Assembly (NCBI GenBank): GCA_021018995.1
Contig: CM037589.1
Coordinates: 8,695,001 to 8,759,000, forward strand
Direction of reading: 5' to 3'
Length of the DNA: 64,000 bases
From: Chloranthus sessilifolius
Taxonomy: Eukaryota > Streptophyta > Magnoliopsida > Chloranthales > Chloranthaceae
The notes under the pieces were generated by a model. It had not been told where the DNA came from. It ran no database searches and saw nothing but the letters and a program-made list of their open reading frames with translations. Position numbers and translations under genes: made by a program. Shown here in pieces: positions 1 through 12,281 of the stretch; position 1 is the stretch's first letter; the number at the start of each line of letters is the position of its first letter.

Positions 1-258
1 CGCATCATCACGCGAATTGTCGCCACCACCACCACCACCTGGACATTTGCCCCAACCAAATGAGTGGTGCACTGCAAAGGAGTTTGAATATACATCATCG
101 ATGAGGCTCTGTTTACCGATTCTGAGGTTGAGGGCGAAACCAAATGGGCTCGACAATACCTCGTTAATGCAAGCCTCGGTAACCTTTTAAAACCATTACA
201 CGGTTATTTATATTCTCGACTCGTTAAGTTATTTTATCAAAACCTAAAGGCGGGTCAT

Positions 259-1272
259 GTGGATGACACCGTTACGACCGAGATTGATGGTCATAACTAT
301 CTTTTTACCCTGCGCCATGTTCACGAGTCCTTGGAGTGTTTTCTGACACACGTACCCGAAATAAATCTTCTACCCCCTTTTCCACAGCTCGTAGATTATG
401 AAGAAATTAGAACGGAAATGACGAGGGGAAACGAAGGATCCGGCAAGTCCATACGGAGGGTAGACCTACCCCCTTATATGTAGATGTTTGATTCGATAAT
501 CAAGTGTAATCTCTACCTCATGCGCCACAATACCGAGCGCGTAGAGTTGGTCCAACAGGCCTTATACGTGGCATACCGTGGCCGTTGGTTCGACGCTACC
601 AAGTTAGTAATTGAGGGTATGATTTACATCAAAGGAAAAATGATGAAGGGCCCTTTGAAACCCAAGGAGTGTATGTCTTACGCTTGGCTCATCTCAAGCA
701 TGTTAGAGTGCTACTCTGCAGCCCCAGAGTATGCTATTTCTCCCACCGAGAAGAAGGCCACAAACCATGTTAAACACTATTCTATCACTACGTGGGTCCG
801 CAGCTATAGGATGTTAAAGAAGGCTCTACCACTTGAGGGGCCAGCACCACCATAGCAGGACCCACCAGCAGAGGGGGAGCAGCCTTTTGTACCACCGTAG
901 GACCTACCAGCAACGGGGGAGCAACCTCCTGACCCGGTACCACCTAAGGGGCATCCTTTAGTACCACCTCCTGCTCCTTCACAGTCCACTCCTATTGCTT
1001 ATGCACGATCTCACCGGAGACGGGCATCTCAGGCCCCTGTGCCTAGTACCATTGATGATGTTCTCACCCTCATGACAGAGAACAATCGCCAGATGCTAGA
1101 GCACCATCGACGTATGGAGGAGAGCAGCACCCGGATGGACCACATGCTGAATTTTCACGAGGCGCTACTCCATCAGACCATGCAGTTCATGTATCCCACT
1201 GATTACCAGCAGTGCATCTCGGCGGTACGGACTTGGGCTCCTGATGCATCGGGTTCTAGTACTCGCGAGTAG
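259..1272 (+). pseudogene. Coding remnant inside the LTR element (plant transposon-protein-like)
   Basis: Consecutive plus-strand reading frames (259-855, then 1039-1272) have a biased, protein-like composition. The middle part (NTERVELVQQALYVAYRGRW and following) and the histidine/methionine-rich tail resemble the 'putative plant transposon protein' domain family (Transposase_32-like) often annotated inside large plant LTR elements. That match is from memory of the family and was not searched. No catalytic motif is visible and no function can be assigned. The remnant ends about 370 bases before the polypurine tract and LTR, as expected for the last coding part of an LTR element. It is broken. 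Confidence 0.4.
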
Positions 1273-1650
1273 GACGAGGCGGATCAGCCCGGGGATGGGA
1301 CTGCGTGGTTGTTAGTTTTTGGCATTTCTTTTTGTGTTGTAATTACTTTTTGGGATTGTAATTATTTTGAAAATATTATGTATGGAACTATGTGGCATGG
1401 TTGCCATTTCTTTTGGGGTTGTACTTATTTTTAGTGTCAGTAACCGATGTATGGAATGTAAATCCAATTTCAATTGGTAAATTATTTTTGGCTTGTAATT
1501 CTTTACTCCAAATAGTTGCAAATGTACATGGTCTTCATGCAGGACGGTGATTGCTATTGAATGAAACTATATCTGTCAGTGTGTGTGGATCTTCCAAAGG
1601 GAAGCCCTTAGGTACATTTTCGAGGACAAAAATTCTCAAGGTGGGGAGAA

Positions 1651-3905
1651 TGTAACATCCCCGAAATTTGGACTCTGAATAGTATCCTCGGGATGCATGC
1701 CCGACTGGTCGTAAGTTGGACCATGTGAAAGTCAACTTGATGACAATGATTCAATTAGGTTGATGTTAATAAGCACGTATGCGTAGTGTTGGATCTTCTT
1801 TAGAGATCATATATACCTATCTTTGGTATATGTGTTTTACATCAAAGACATGGACTAAATTAAATGGCAAAAAGGCTAAAGAGAAGTAAATTCTCTTTAA
1901 GTTTTGTTGGTGTAGAAATTTATGAAGAGAGAGAGAGAGAGAGAGTGAAGAGGAAGGAGTAATTGCAAGGGAATTGTGTGGAATGGCGGATTGAAGCCAC
2001 ATGTGAGCTATAAATTACGACGGCAACGCGTAGGTGAACTCGTTGGAGTTGGAGCTAGGAACCCTAGCCCATAAATCAAGCCATTGAATCAATCAAGAGA
2101 TTGATTTGAGATGAGTTTTAATTTGATTTCAAATATATATAGTGGTGTACATTAGTTTAGTGAACAAATGATAAAATGTGAATTAAAGACATAGAAAAGG
2201 AAGGGAGATTGGACGAGGGGAAAACTGGAAGAAATGCCCGCAAAGGGCTGAGTTTCTGACAAACTAATGTACACCCAATGGCTGAGAAATGAGGAGCCTG
2301 GGAAAATCGATTGATCGATTTGTAAATCGATCAATCGATTTTGGATTTTTGATTAATCGATTTGGGATCGATTAATCGATATTAGAAATTCGATTAATCG
2401 ATTATTGAGATCGATTAATCGATTTTGACAGTTTTTGTTGACTTTTATTTTGGACCTTGAGGTTTTGGGAGGGTCTAGTACCTCCTTTTATTCATCGTTC
2501 TTAATATTTTGCTTATGCTATGATGTAACTTAGGTTATGCAAGTGAGTGCGAGCATGGGGAACCGCAATGGACCTAGACGCCTGAGAATTTATACGCGTG
2601 AGGTAGGGAATGCCTTGAACATGTACTTTAATTGTAAGAGCATATATGCAGTGATATGAAAATGAGTAATTATGCATTGAAAATATGAATCTTAAGTGTG
2701 TGTGTGTGTGTGTGTGAACACTAAGTAAGGAAATGAGTTACCATATGAGTATGTGACGTCCTCAGGGGATGTGAATGTTATAAGGGCATCTGTGTGATAC
2801 ATTGAGCTGGATGTATGAAAAAATGTAAAGTAAAGTAAATGAGAATTAATCAGGCCTAATATATTATAATTAGCACAATCACACAATGAATGACTATATG
2901 TAGTGCACTTTTGATTTAAGGTTTGGAAAATACCCCATCGACGCGGTGGGATACCGGCGACTGACTCGACAGAATATCCGTGACCGGTACGGCGGCCAAT
3001 CCGTACACTAGTTGGACATCCAGGGATGTATGTAAGATTTGTATCCCGTCGCCTATGAGGAAGGGACCTGGATAGTATTAAATGAATAAAAAAAGAAATG
3101 AAAATGGTCTGATTAGACGACGATGGAGGGTATTCCATCGGGGATCGAGACTATAGTAAGTCGAGGGTTATTTAAGTTACGATTTAAGTTTTTAGGTCAA
3201 TCATTATCTTTTGTGAGCAAGTTGAGAACAAGTAAACACATGTAAAGTAACAGTTACATTCAGTTCATCTTTTCAGTCATTTAAATTATTTTCTAGCTAT
3301 TTCATTGAGAAATCATGCTTCTAAATGTCATGGAATATAGGTGAGAGATTAACTTATATGTTTATTCAGTCGTTTCCCTATTGAGCTATGATGCAGCTCA
3401 TCCTTTAGACTATACGTCGCAGGTCCGGTGCTTGCGACTGCTATTGCTTCGGGAGGCGTAGATCCGGTGGATTCGAATTACGTGCCTAGGGAGGATTTAG
3501 AGCCCCCTCCCAAGGACTTCTTCTAGAGGACCCCTGTGTACTTTGATTGAGTTTTGAGAGAGTACTGTATGACTTGGTATGTCAAGCCCTATTTTTGTTG
3601 AGAAATGTAATATGTACTGAGATATTCTTTTGGCGAACCATTCAGGGTGGCTGTTATGTCGTCACTGATGGTTCGGGTGGGTTCTTTTGCTCATGCAGTG
3701 GTATGAGATCAGAACCATCTTTTGAGATATGTATTTTGACTTTACTTTATAGAACTGGAGATTTAGTTCGTTATCGGTTCTTATACATTTATTTTGCTTT
3801 ATTGTTGCTTGGGTATACCAATATTTCATGCAAGCTTATGAGGCACGACCTCGAGGGTCGTGCTGATGGCATGGGTTTCAAGGTGTCGAAATCTGGGCTG
3901 TCACA
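1651..3905 (+). repeat. 3' LTR, about 2.25 kb
   Basis: Begins TGTAACATCC right after a polypurine tract and ends GGGCTGTCACA; the two ends form the short inverted terminus usual for LTRs. It contains a short GA run (1926-1945), a cluster of ATCGAT palindromes (2304-2426), a TG microsatellite (2698-2716) and no long reading frame. A 2.2-kb length is within the range of chromovirus LTRs. The flanking base pairs on the right are TGGTC; the partner target copy is outside the window. Confidence 0.7.
2304..2426. repeat. Cluster of three ATCGAT-rich hairpins in the LTR
   Basis: Three consecutive perfect or near-perfect palindromes made of ATCGATNNATCGAT-type blocks, with loops TTTGTAA, TTTGGG and TATTGAG. 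They lie in the first third of the LTR. A closely similar set, with related loops in the same plus-strand order, is present in both LTRs of the unrelated small element at 35190-37348 (see findings). Confidence 0.8.
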
Positions 3906-4674
3906 TGGTCAATTTTTGATACCTTGTTTGCACCCACCACTTTACTGAAAGCGCCAACATATTGAAAGTTTCCACTTATAAAATTGAAATTTCCAGTTGG
4001 CGCCCACCCTCCCTTTTTCTTCTTACCCTACCTGAAAGCACCCACGTATATGAAAGTAGCCATGATCCTTCTTCTTCTTCTTCTTCTTTTCATCTCTAGC
4101 AATCACTCAACGGTATCTTCAAAGCACCATCTTTCTTCTTCTCTGGCGATCGCTCCAGAAAATCTTCAAAACACTTAAGTGGGCTCCCACCCCTCGTTTT
4201 ATTTCTTACCCTACCTGAAAGCACCCACAATCCCTTCTTCTTCTTTTCATCTTCGGCAATCACTTAACGAAATCTCCGAAGCTCCATCTTTCTTATTCTC
4301 CGACAATCGCTCGAGGAAATCTCCAAAGCACCATCTTTTTTCTTCTTTGTTCTTCTTCTCATCTTCATCTTCCTTTTCAAATCCGACAAGTCAAAATGAC
4401 TATGTTGGCATCATCGGCATCCACTCGGTTCAAAACCTAAAAAACCTCATAAAAATCAAGAAGAAAATTTGAAAAAAGAAAAAAAAATCTCAAAGCATAA
4501 CAAATAAGCTCTGAATTTGTGACGGCGAGTACCCACTGTAAATTATAAAAACCTGGTGGTGAGCATCCACTGTCACTATTTTATATCTGACAATGGGTTC
4601 CCACCATCAGATTATCACATTTGACGATGGGACCTTCGTGGCAGGGGATGTTAAAATACGTCAAAATTATTAAA
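3906..4674. repeat. Spacer with a diverged tandem duplication (unit about 175 bp)
   Basis: Two pyrimidine-rich units, about 3999-4177 and 4178-4345, share CTTACCCTACCTGAAAGCA near their starts and CTTC-rich bodies. Two short reading frames (3984-4178 and 4179-4472) are low-complexity translations of these units and are not likely proteins. From 4516 to 4640 there are repeated GGTACCCACT/TTCCCACC-like words on both strands that look like the edge of some terminal-repeat element, but no pair of ends was found. Confidence 0.5.
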
Positions 4675-4870
4675 GGGGTACCACTAATTACCGTCCGTGA
4701 AATTGTAACCTCAACCCATTTCTTGCAACCGGTATTTTTGAATCGCATTAAATCAGATGGGGGAGATCATTCTTCATCCCAATCATAAAGGATCTTGAAA
4801 TCATGGGCGCTCTATCAGGTGGCCACTTATTGGTTATAAGTGAAACACATCCCCAAAAGTGAATCTAAAA
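4675..4870. mobile_element. Foldback MITE, left arm only (Harbinger-like family, copy 1)
   Basis: Starts GGGGTACC after TAAA and continues with the arm shared by five other copies in this window, including GGAGATCATTCTTCATCCCA, a CTTGAAATCATGG block and ACACATCCCCAAAAGTGA. The first 45 bases align with the left end of the copy at 38807. The right arm is missing, so this copy is truncated at about 4870. Confidence 0.6.
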
Positions 4871-4879
4871 TCATACCAT

Positions 4880-5344
4880 ATTATTTTCGGGACAATTTTG
4901 GGGATTTGAGTTACACCGAATCAAACATTGACTGTATGATGGTGCGTCCCTGGTGACTAAAGATAGTCTGTGTGAAAGACGGGGATAAAAAACGAGCTGC
5001 AGCTTCTTACTCGAAGGGGTCATTTTCATATCGATTAGAAGAAATGGGACGAGGTCACCGTTTTTACCTGTTGTAAATAATGTGACCTTATTAGAATGCT
5101 CGAGAGAAGACCAATAGGGGAAGTCGCTCAAGCAATGGCGATCCTTGTCAGAATGCACCAGAGGGGAAGTCACTCGAGCAGCGGAGGAGTTTGTCGTTGC
5201 TTCATTGACATTGCCCTAAGATGGTGCTCGAGCGTGGGAAGCGCGACTTTAGATCTGGATTAGGGGTTTATAAAAATCATGACTGTTTGATTTAGTTTTA
5301 GGGGTTTCAGATCTGATTTAGGATTTTCATATTATTGGATTTTT
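4880..5344. other. Unassigned spacer
   Basis: No coding region, terminal repeat or microsatellite is recognised here. A 100-residue minus-strand frame (4871-5173) has no recognisable motif and is probably chance. Confidence 0.5.
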
Positions 5345-5372
5345 TTAATCAACAAATGAAATCAAGAGACAA

Positions 5373-5574
5373 TTGGTGCTGATGATGATGAAGTGGTGGC
5401 CATGGTCGTCTCTGTTGTCGAATAAGTTTCTTGTGAAGCTTGTTTTGCATAAAATCGAAAAGAGGGTTAGATCCGTGTCATCCGATGCATCGAGAATTCC
5501 ATGGGGACCAGTAGAAAGTGCAGAAGATACTGAATTCTTTGAGGAAGCTGAAGAAGAACTACAAGAAATAATTG

Positions 5575-5616
<42 letters not shown>

Positions 5617-5678
5617 TCCAAATGTTGGTTAAAGAGAAACGAGAGGGAGGTAGTAGCATAGTACCTTTTCAAGCATGA
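5373..5678 (+). pseudogene. Possible first-exon remnant of an NT-C2 (EEIG1/EHBP1-type) protein
   Basis: The frame opens MVLMMMKWWPWSSLLSNKF and continues LVKLVLHKIE. Plant NT-C2 (EEIG1/EHBP1 N-terminal domain) proteins typically open with a similar MVVKMMKWRPWPPL..KKYEVKL pattern, so about 30 residues look related. Downstream there is an acidic stretch (EDTEFFEEAEEELQEII) and then a GA microsatellite (5578-5612) read as alternating Arg-Glu. The rest of the NT-C2 domain is not found nearby. Either this is a relic exon, or the N-terminal resemblance is chance. The similarity is from memory and was not searched. Confidence 0.3.
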
Positions 5679-5739
5679 TGAAAATGTTTAATCAAGGCAA
5701 TATGTGACCTGCCAAATCTGTAATTTTGAATTTTGACGA

Positions 5740-6010
5740 AAGATTCTGTCAAATATACTTGATCAACATTAGTTAATTAAAAATCATTGAGTGGATATAT
5801 TTTGAATGATTTTACTCCATCAATGTTTAAGATGTGGGTGATCCAAATCATCAAAGTGAAAGATCATAGATTAAACTGCAACATGCCCAAAAGTAGTGTT
5901 ATAGGGAGATTTAGTCCATCCATTCTGCTAATTATGATATAAATCGTTGTTTTTAGGTTTAATGGTTGACATGAAAGTTCATCAATCAGACGGTTCCATG
6001 TACTTATCAA
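5740..6010. repeat. Dispersed repeat, related to 39222-39440
   Basis: The segment shares a series of words with 39222-39440: GATCATAGATT(A/G)AA(C/G)TGCAA, TAGGGAGA, CCATCCA and AATGGTTGA, in the same order and spacing. At 39845-40000 a related arm occurs in inverted orientation, so this is probably one arm of a foldback element. Confidence 0.6.
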
Positions 6011-6115
6011 CATGTTTAATTACATTTGCAGCCCAAATTTTAGGTTATCTCCTTCGATAGGAGTCTCTCCCTAAGTCTTGCGTGACTCAGTTTTAGCCCT
6101 CCCCCACCTTTGGGG

Positions 6116-6118
<3 letters not shown>

Positions 6119-6181
<63 letters not shown>
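6119..6181. repeat. (CT)n microsatellite
   Basis: A pure CT run of about 62 bases. It creates apparent Leu-Ser and Arg-Glu proteins on both strands that should not be annotated as genes. Confidence 0.95.
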
Positions 6182-6184
<3 letters not shown>

Positions 6185-6372
6185 TCGAATTTTTTTTACA
6201 CTTTGTTATTGTCTTCTCTGTTATGGACGATTTCATGCAAGATTGGAAACGAAAACTTTCCCGTACTATTGACGAAAGAGAGAAAATTTCCCTTACAAGT
6301 GGTGAAACTGAGAGCATCACACGTTCAGGGCAACACTATCTCATGGGAAAAATTATCTCCTGCTGGAATATT

Positions 6373-6683
6373 TGAAAAGAATGTAGAGAAAGAGACTCTG
6401 TTTTTAATTTTTCAGCAATGTTCTAATTTCAGCAGTGTGGTTTATATTTATACCATTGGTTTCACAATAGCTTAATCTTTACAGTTATAACATATGTTAA
6501 CAACTTAACAAACTCAGCTAACAACTTAACTAATGTAGTTACAATCAGCTAGTTATAACAGCTGGTTACGACAACTAGTTATAACAACTAACAACTTAAC
6601 TAATGTAGTCACAATCAGCTAATTATAACAGCTAGCAAGAACAGTTGGATCAAGATGACGTGGCATTTTGTTTATCCTTAATA
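6373..6683 (-). repeat. 3' LTR of Copia A
   Basis: Begins on the plus strand at TGAAAAGAATG and matches the start of the copy at 9981. It ends near 6683, next to a plus-strand AGACCCCCTCAAGCTT, the complement of a polypurine tract. Internal words such as ACAACTTAACTAATGTAGT recur within this LTR (around 6521-6560 and 6580-6610), showing a small internal duplication. Confidence 0.75.
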
Positions 6684-9600
6684 GACCCCCTCAAGCTTAT
6701 GGGTACAGGGGTGATCATAAGCTTAGATTGTAGATATTTGAACGGGGTAACAGGTAACGGCTTGGTGAAGATGTCAGCGATTTGATCAATGGTGGATATG
6801 TGACGAACTTCAAGCTCTTTATTGATTACTTTTTGTCGGATAAAATGATAATCTACTTCAATATGTTTGGTGTGAGCATGGAAGACAGGATTTGAGGCTA
6901 ATGAAATTGCCGAGATATTATCACACCATAAGAGAGGTCGTGCTCGAATAGGAACTCGTAAATCATTGAGAAGAAATTTGAGCCAAGTGATTTCTGATGT
7001 TGTGTGAGCAAGAGCTCGATCCTCTGCCTCAGTTGAAGAACGTTCTTTGGTTCGGTTGCGGAGGATATAATAGCAAACAAGCAAAATGGGGTTTTAATTT
7101 TTGATATACCACTCTTTGCCCTGGTGATCATGGAATGTGAATTAGTGTTGTTGATAAGTGCGACAACAGGTATTGGTACAGTAGAGTTTGATATTGGAAC
7201 AACAGTAGGTGCAGATGTAGGTTCATGAGTGAGTTCAGTTGTAGGTGGGACAATAGGTATTGGTACAGCAGAATTTCGTATTGGTACAGCAGTAGGTGCA
7301 GATGTAGATTCATGTGTAGGTTCATGAGCGGGTTCAGCTGTAGGTGGGCTATGGGGAGGAGAAAGTATAGGGTCAGATGTAGTTGGAGAGGACATTTGAA
7401 TTGTAGTGATAGGAGTGGATGGAGATCTGTGAGTTGGTAAGTGCAGGAAAACGAATTGGTGAAGGGTTGGGTTCAAAATTATGCTTGCGCTAAGGAGGAT
7501 GAGGTTGCTTTTTAGTTGTCTGAGTTGATGGTGAGCTTTCAGCTATTGCATTTGAAGCTATTGGAAATAGATCTTCAATAAATTTTACATGTCTAGAGGT
7601 GTAGACTCGATTACTTTCTATATCAAGACACCTGTAACCTTTGGAATCTTCGTAGTAACCAATGAAAATGTAAATTTTTTATCTAGGAGATACCTTGTCA
7701 CTGAGTATGGTCTTAGCCATGGAAAACAACATTCAAAAGATTTTAAAATTGTAAAATCAGGAGCATTTGTAAAGAGCATTTCATATGGTGTTCTAAACTT
7801 CAGCACACTACTAGGCATTCGGTTGATGGTAAAAATAGAGGTGAGTAGTGCATCTAGCCAATATTGCTTTGAGAGAGATACTTGATGGAGTAATGTGACA
7901 GTAGTTTCTATAAGATGGCGGTGTTTGCCTTAGCAACACCATTTTGCTCAAGTGTATGAGGGCATGTGCGATGATGAAAAATTACATTCTTATTGCAAAA
8001 ATGAGCCATGTCATTATTAACAAACTCACCACCATTGTTGGTGGGAAGGATTTTAATTGTGTGACATAATTGGTTCTCAACAAGAGCTTTAAAGTTTGAG
8101 AAGTATTTGAGAACTTCATTTTTATTTCACATTGGATATATCCAAGAGAATCGAGAAAAATCATCAACAAGCAAGAGATAATATCGAAATCCACGAAAAG
8201 AAGAAATGGGAGAAGTGCCCCATACATCAGCATGTATTATTTCTAAAGGACTGTTTACAATGGAGGTGGAAATTGAAAATGGGAGCCGATGGCTCTTTCC
8301 TATGTTACAATGTGCACAAGTGAAATTGCTTGATAAAACAGTAGGTATATTATACTTTTAAACCAGAATTTGAAAGACTTTTGATGAAGGATGCCCCAAC
8401 TTGTGATGCTATATAGACGCAGAGGAGTTGGTACAGAGAAGAGCCCTTGATTGAGAGCTTTTATTAGTAGTGTTGATGAAGGGGATATAGACCTTGCTTA
8501 CATTGGCCCCTGTAAAGAATCTGATTGGTGGCTTTGTCTTGGACTGTGAAGCCATGTGAGTCAAATGTAAGAAAACAGTTGTTATCTTTAGCCAACTTTT
8601 GCACAGACAAAAGGTTATGAGAAATCCCAGGTACATGGAGTACATGAGATAGAGAAAGAGATTTAATGGTGGTTGGTAGGGAAGAAATACATGTGTGCTG
8701 AATGTTTAAGAACTTACCATTACCCAATGCAACCTTGTCTTCTCATTGCTATGCATTGTGAATAGAAAGATTAGAGAGATCATTTGTGATGTGGTTGTTT
8801 GCGCCGCTGTCTACATACCAATTGGCATCAGGAGATGAAGATGAGGCAATGTAGGCTTGGTTGTTGGTGCTGTAATACTGCCTTTGATAGTTCAAATCTG
8901 CTCTATGCTAGCAATTTTTTGCTTCATGATTTGGTTTGCCGTAGATCTGGAAATAGATGCGAGAAGAATTTGTTCCACCGCGATAGCTAGAGTTGCGAGA
9001 ACTTCCTCTTTGTTGCTGGAATCCTCGAGATCCACCACGAGAACCTCTGTACCTCTGATTTCTACCACCTCGAGAGTTAGTACCTCCACCATTATAGTTG
9101 GAATTGATGAAGTTTTGATTGGTGTTTCGGTTGGAATTGCGGTTGGTAGTGGTTGTTGTGAATGCAGTACTCAGATCTGTAGATGGAGTGACTGGATTAT
9201 CGTAAGCAATGTTGATTTCTTCAGATCCAAGTAAAAAATGGAGTTCATGGAGTTTGATGGGTGAGGGGCGAGTTTTGATGGAGGTTTTGAATGAAGAATA
9301 TTCAAAGGGTAAGCCATGGAGTGTATGGAAGATGAGATCTTCTTCTGCAATTGGACTTCCAGCAGCCGCTAATTTGGTTGCAAATTTCTGCAACTCATCG
9401 ATGTATTTTCTCATAGGCAGATCTCCTTTCTTAAGAGCATACAAATTGGTTTTGAGTTCATGAACATGATATCTACTAAGGGAATTGAATCGATCAGCTA
9501 AGACACTCCAGATTTCATGTGTGTGATTGAGATTCATAACATATGGAAGGATTGAATGTGAGAGAGTTGCAGAGATGCCGCTGAAGAGATGGTGATCAAT

Positions 9601-9980
9601 GATCATCCATTCTTGATGAAGTGGATTTGAGATTTTCTTCCCTGAAGCATCAACAATCTCTGATGCTGGTTTTTCTTTTGTCCCATCAACATATTCAAAT
9701 AGCTGATTTTCTCACAATGCGTTTCGCATTTACAATTTTCACAATTCATAGTTTTCGGAATCAAGTTATTTTGTAATCAGCGAGTGGATATTAGAGATGA
9801 AGAACGCCAAACCTGGTGGGAGGTAGATTGAAGAAGATGAAGTTGAAGTCATGGAGATAAAGTTCAACAGAGAATTTGGGGAAGAAGATTATGCTCTTGC
9901 GAAGATTTGCAGATCTTTGAGAAAAGAAAATTGCAGATTTTGGATCTTGCTCGTTGGAGCTTCTAGTGTCTCTGATTCCA

Positions 9981-10085
9981 TGAAAAGAATGCAGAGAAAG
10001 AGACTCTATTTTTAATTTTTCAGCAATGTTCTAATTAGAGCAATGTGGTTTGTATTTATACCACTGGTTTCACAACAGATTAATA
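9981..10085 (-). repeat. 5' LTR of Copia A, truncated
   Basis: About 100 bases match the 3' LTR copy, starting TGAAAAGAAT and following directly on the primer-binding site. The match stops near 10085, where LINE-1 ORF1 sequence begins. Confidence 0.7.
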
Positions 10086-10565
10086 ACTTTGAAGGAGTAT
10101 GACCCTAAAATACCCATTTCCAAGGTCGTTTTTGACCGTGCATCGTTTTGGGTAAGAGCCTTCGAGTTGCCCATTACAACAATGAACTTGAAGATGTGTG
10201 AGAAAATTGGCAATCTTGTTGGCGAGCTAGAGAAGGTGGATGTCAATGATGATGGTCGTCGATGGGGAAGGTTTCTTCGAATGAAGGTTAACAGCGACAT
10301 TACCAAACCGATTCAAAGGGATGTTCTTCTTGAACTACAAAGGACAAGAAACCCATATGGATTCATTTTGAATATGAGAGGCTACCAAATCTCTGTTATC
10401 AATGTGGCATCTTTGGGTCATGCTAGCATAGAATGCCCCTACCACCATCAAACTGATGCTTTGATCAAGGAAAGGCAGTATGGGCGTTGGCTGAAAGCAC
10501 CACCCAGAAGTTTCACTTCCATCGGGAGTCCCAATTCGTCACTTCCAAAATCACTTGTTTCTTAA
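10086..10565 (+). pseudogene. LINE-1 ORF1 (DUF4283 region and zinc knuckle), 5'-truncated
   Basis: The frame TLKEYDPKIPISKVVFDRAS and the following 120 residues match the second half of the DUF4283 nucleic-acid-binding region usual in ORF1 of plant L1-type LINEs (FWVRAFELPI, then GRFLRMKVNSDI). It is followed, after a frame change, by a CCHC knuckle readable as CYQCGIFGHASIEC (about 10397-10438). The 5' part of ORF1 is absent because the element begins abruptly at the Copia A boundary. ORF1 C-terminal sequence without recognisable motifs continues to about 11280. Confidence 0.75.
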
Positions 10566-11289
10566 CTACTCAAACAACAAAAGAGATGATTTCTATTCAT
10601 CCATCTTTCGACAGACGAACCAAGGAGAAGGACGTGGGGGATCGGAGGTTTCTTTCCTTGGAGGGCGATGACCCCTCCCGGGGAAGGAGAGAAAGTTTGC
10701 TGGAGGGTTCCAAGAGTTTCAGTGGTGGTCAACCAATCAAAGATATTCCACGAGTTTTGGGGATGCTGTTTCAGTTCAAATCTCCTCCAACCCGCGCCAA
10801 TAACAACCATGCAAAAGATACAGAGCATGAACGCCCAACATATCAGGAGAATCTTTTTGAGAGTGTGGGGGGCCCACTCCCATGGGCCACCAATTACGGA
10901 CGTATCAATTGATGGCGAAAATGATCCTATGATTGGCACGCTTCCAAATGCGCTAGCGGGTACGGCATGAAAAGCTCCCTCCATGAAATCGGTTCGAAAT
11001 GTAAAGCATCTAATAAAAGAAATGCATGAGAACCCGGGAGACTCCTGCTTTACGAAAACTAGTACCCTCAATTTCTGTGACCTATGGAAAGAAACGCAAA
11101 CCAGGGTATACTGCAGAAATTTCGAACACGACCAATACAACCCATGCTTCCCTATTAACCTTAAAAAGGCCATGCCTGAAGGCACCTTCATCGGCTGGTG
11201 AAGCTGTTTCAGATAGTACTACTACCCACCAAAAGAATGACTTGGAGATGACACACCCTGATCTATCAGTGGAGGTTGCTCAGCAACCA

Positions 11290-11902
11290 TGATAGTCTGT
11301 GCTTGGGAACCGGACAGTTCGCTCTCTTCACTATCAAATAGCGTCCAAAGCTCCCTCTATCCTTTTTCTGAGCGAAATCATTTTAAGCTCGAAAAGGATG
11401 GACTCTTTGAAGATGTTGGGTTTCCATGGTGGCCTTTTTGTTGATTGTTGGGGCAAATCTGGAGGACTAGCTTTACTTTGGAAGGATGATGTGCAATCCT
11501 ACTCACAATACCATATTAATGCAATGGTATACCAACCTCAGGGAGATTCTAAAGGGTGCCTCACTAGAATCTATGGAAACCCAGAACCTACGACAAGACA
11601 AACCACATGGGACCTAATCCGTAATCTCCACACTAGCTTTACCCTGCCTTGGCTAGTGGTCGGGGATTTTAATGAAATCCTTTTCCAGCACGAGAAGAGG
11701 GGCCTACGTCAAAGAAGCTGGTCACCAATGGAGGGCTTTGCAAGATGTATTGAGGACTGTGCTCTTATGGATCTTGGCTATGATGGGCCAAAATTCACTT
11801 GAAATAATGGTCAAGGAAATGATTTTATTGAAGAAATGCTCGATAGAACTCTTGGTAATTCAGAATGGTGCACGGTTTTCCTAATCACAAGGTATGGTAC
11901 CA
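11290..11902 (+). pseudogene. LINE-1 ORF2: apurinic-type endonuclease domain
   Basis: The frame from 11299 reads NRTVRSLHYQI, then SGGLALLWKDDV and LPWLVVGDFNEIL, the order of motifs in the endonuclease/exonuclease/phosphatase domain of plant L1 LINEs (the GDFNE motif holds a catalytic Asp-Asn pair). The domain should supply target-site nicking. The frame stops at 11802 within the usual ..FTWNN.. motif (here FT then a stop), and further frame changes follow. The first residues (normally a WN-containing SWNCRG motif) are degraded. Decayed, non-functional. Confidence 0.8.
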
Positions 11903-12281
11903 AGTTACTACGTGATCAGATCACTTGGCTATTGTGGTGAATTTTCATCACCAATCTCAACCAAGAGTCATTGGTGTCAAACTGTTTTGGTTTGAATCAA
12001 TGTCGATGAGAGCGGAAAACTTCGATTAGCTAGTTGAAACCCACTGGACTGCACTAAATACCCCACATGTGGAACCCTTGGCTGCTTTCACCTCTAAAAC
12101 TGATTCCATTATGCAACAACTACGCGGATGGAGCAAATCAGTTTTCGGTAACATCGAAATGAAGCTAAAGGAAAAAATGAAGAATTTACAATATATGCAA
12201 AGAAACCCTGGCTCCGTCCCTTTTGACAAGGTCATATGGATTAAGTCTGAAATCAATGAGCTCCTAGAATGAAAGGAAACT

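Larger units (their letters stand above)
1..3905 (+). mobile_element. 3' part of a Gypsy-type LTR element, cut by the window edge
   Basis: The last internal part and the whole 3' LTR of an LTR element run off the left edge. A purine tract (GGTGGGGAGAA, 1640-1650) directly abuts the LTR start TGTAACATCC, and the LTR closes with GGGCTGTCACA at 3905. This layout is known from chromovirus (Tekay/Del-like) Gypsy lineages, so the family call rests on termini. No reverse transcriptase, integrase or protease is visible in the part that remains, so it may be a non-autonomous derivative or simply be truncated by the window. The coding remnant is broken; treat as a fossil. The 5' LTR and the other target-site copy lie outside, so no age can be given. 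Confidence 0.7.
6373..10085 (-). mobile_element. Copia LTR retrotransposon A (minus strand)
   Basis: Parts read on the minus strand from right to left: truncated 5' LTR (9981-10085), methionine-tRNA primer site (9969-9980, sense TGGAATCAGAG), gag with a UBN2-like region (about 8908-9606), gag-pre-integrase (about 8464-8727), integrase (about 7600-8400), a proline-rich linker (about 7120-7440), Copia-type RNase H (about 6650-7000), polypurine tract, and 3' LTR (6373-6683). The two LTRs differ at roughly 8 of about 97 shared positions, which implies an old insertion. The element is broken in many places and is a fossil. Its right end abuts LINE-1 directly. Confidence 0.85.

Noticed and set aside
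6078-6475. Open frames with long Leu-Ser or Arg-Glu runs
   Set aside because: They are translations of the (CT)n microsatellite at 6119-6181 on both strands; no domain lies on either side.
9969-9984. tRNA gene suggested by a methionine-tRNA-like word
   Set aside because: It is only the short primer-binding site next to a Copia LTR; no cloverleaf can be formed. The same holds at 14671 and 36643.
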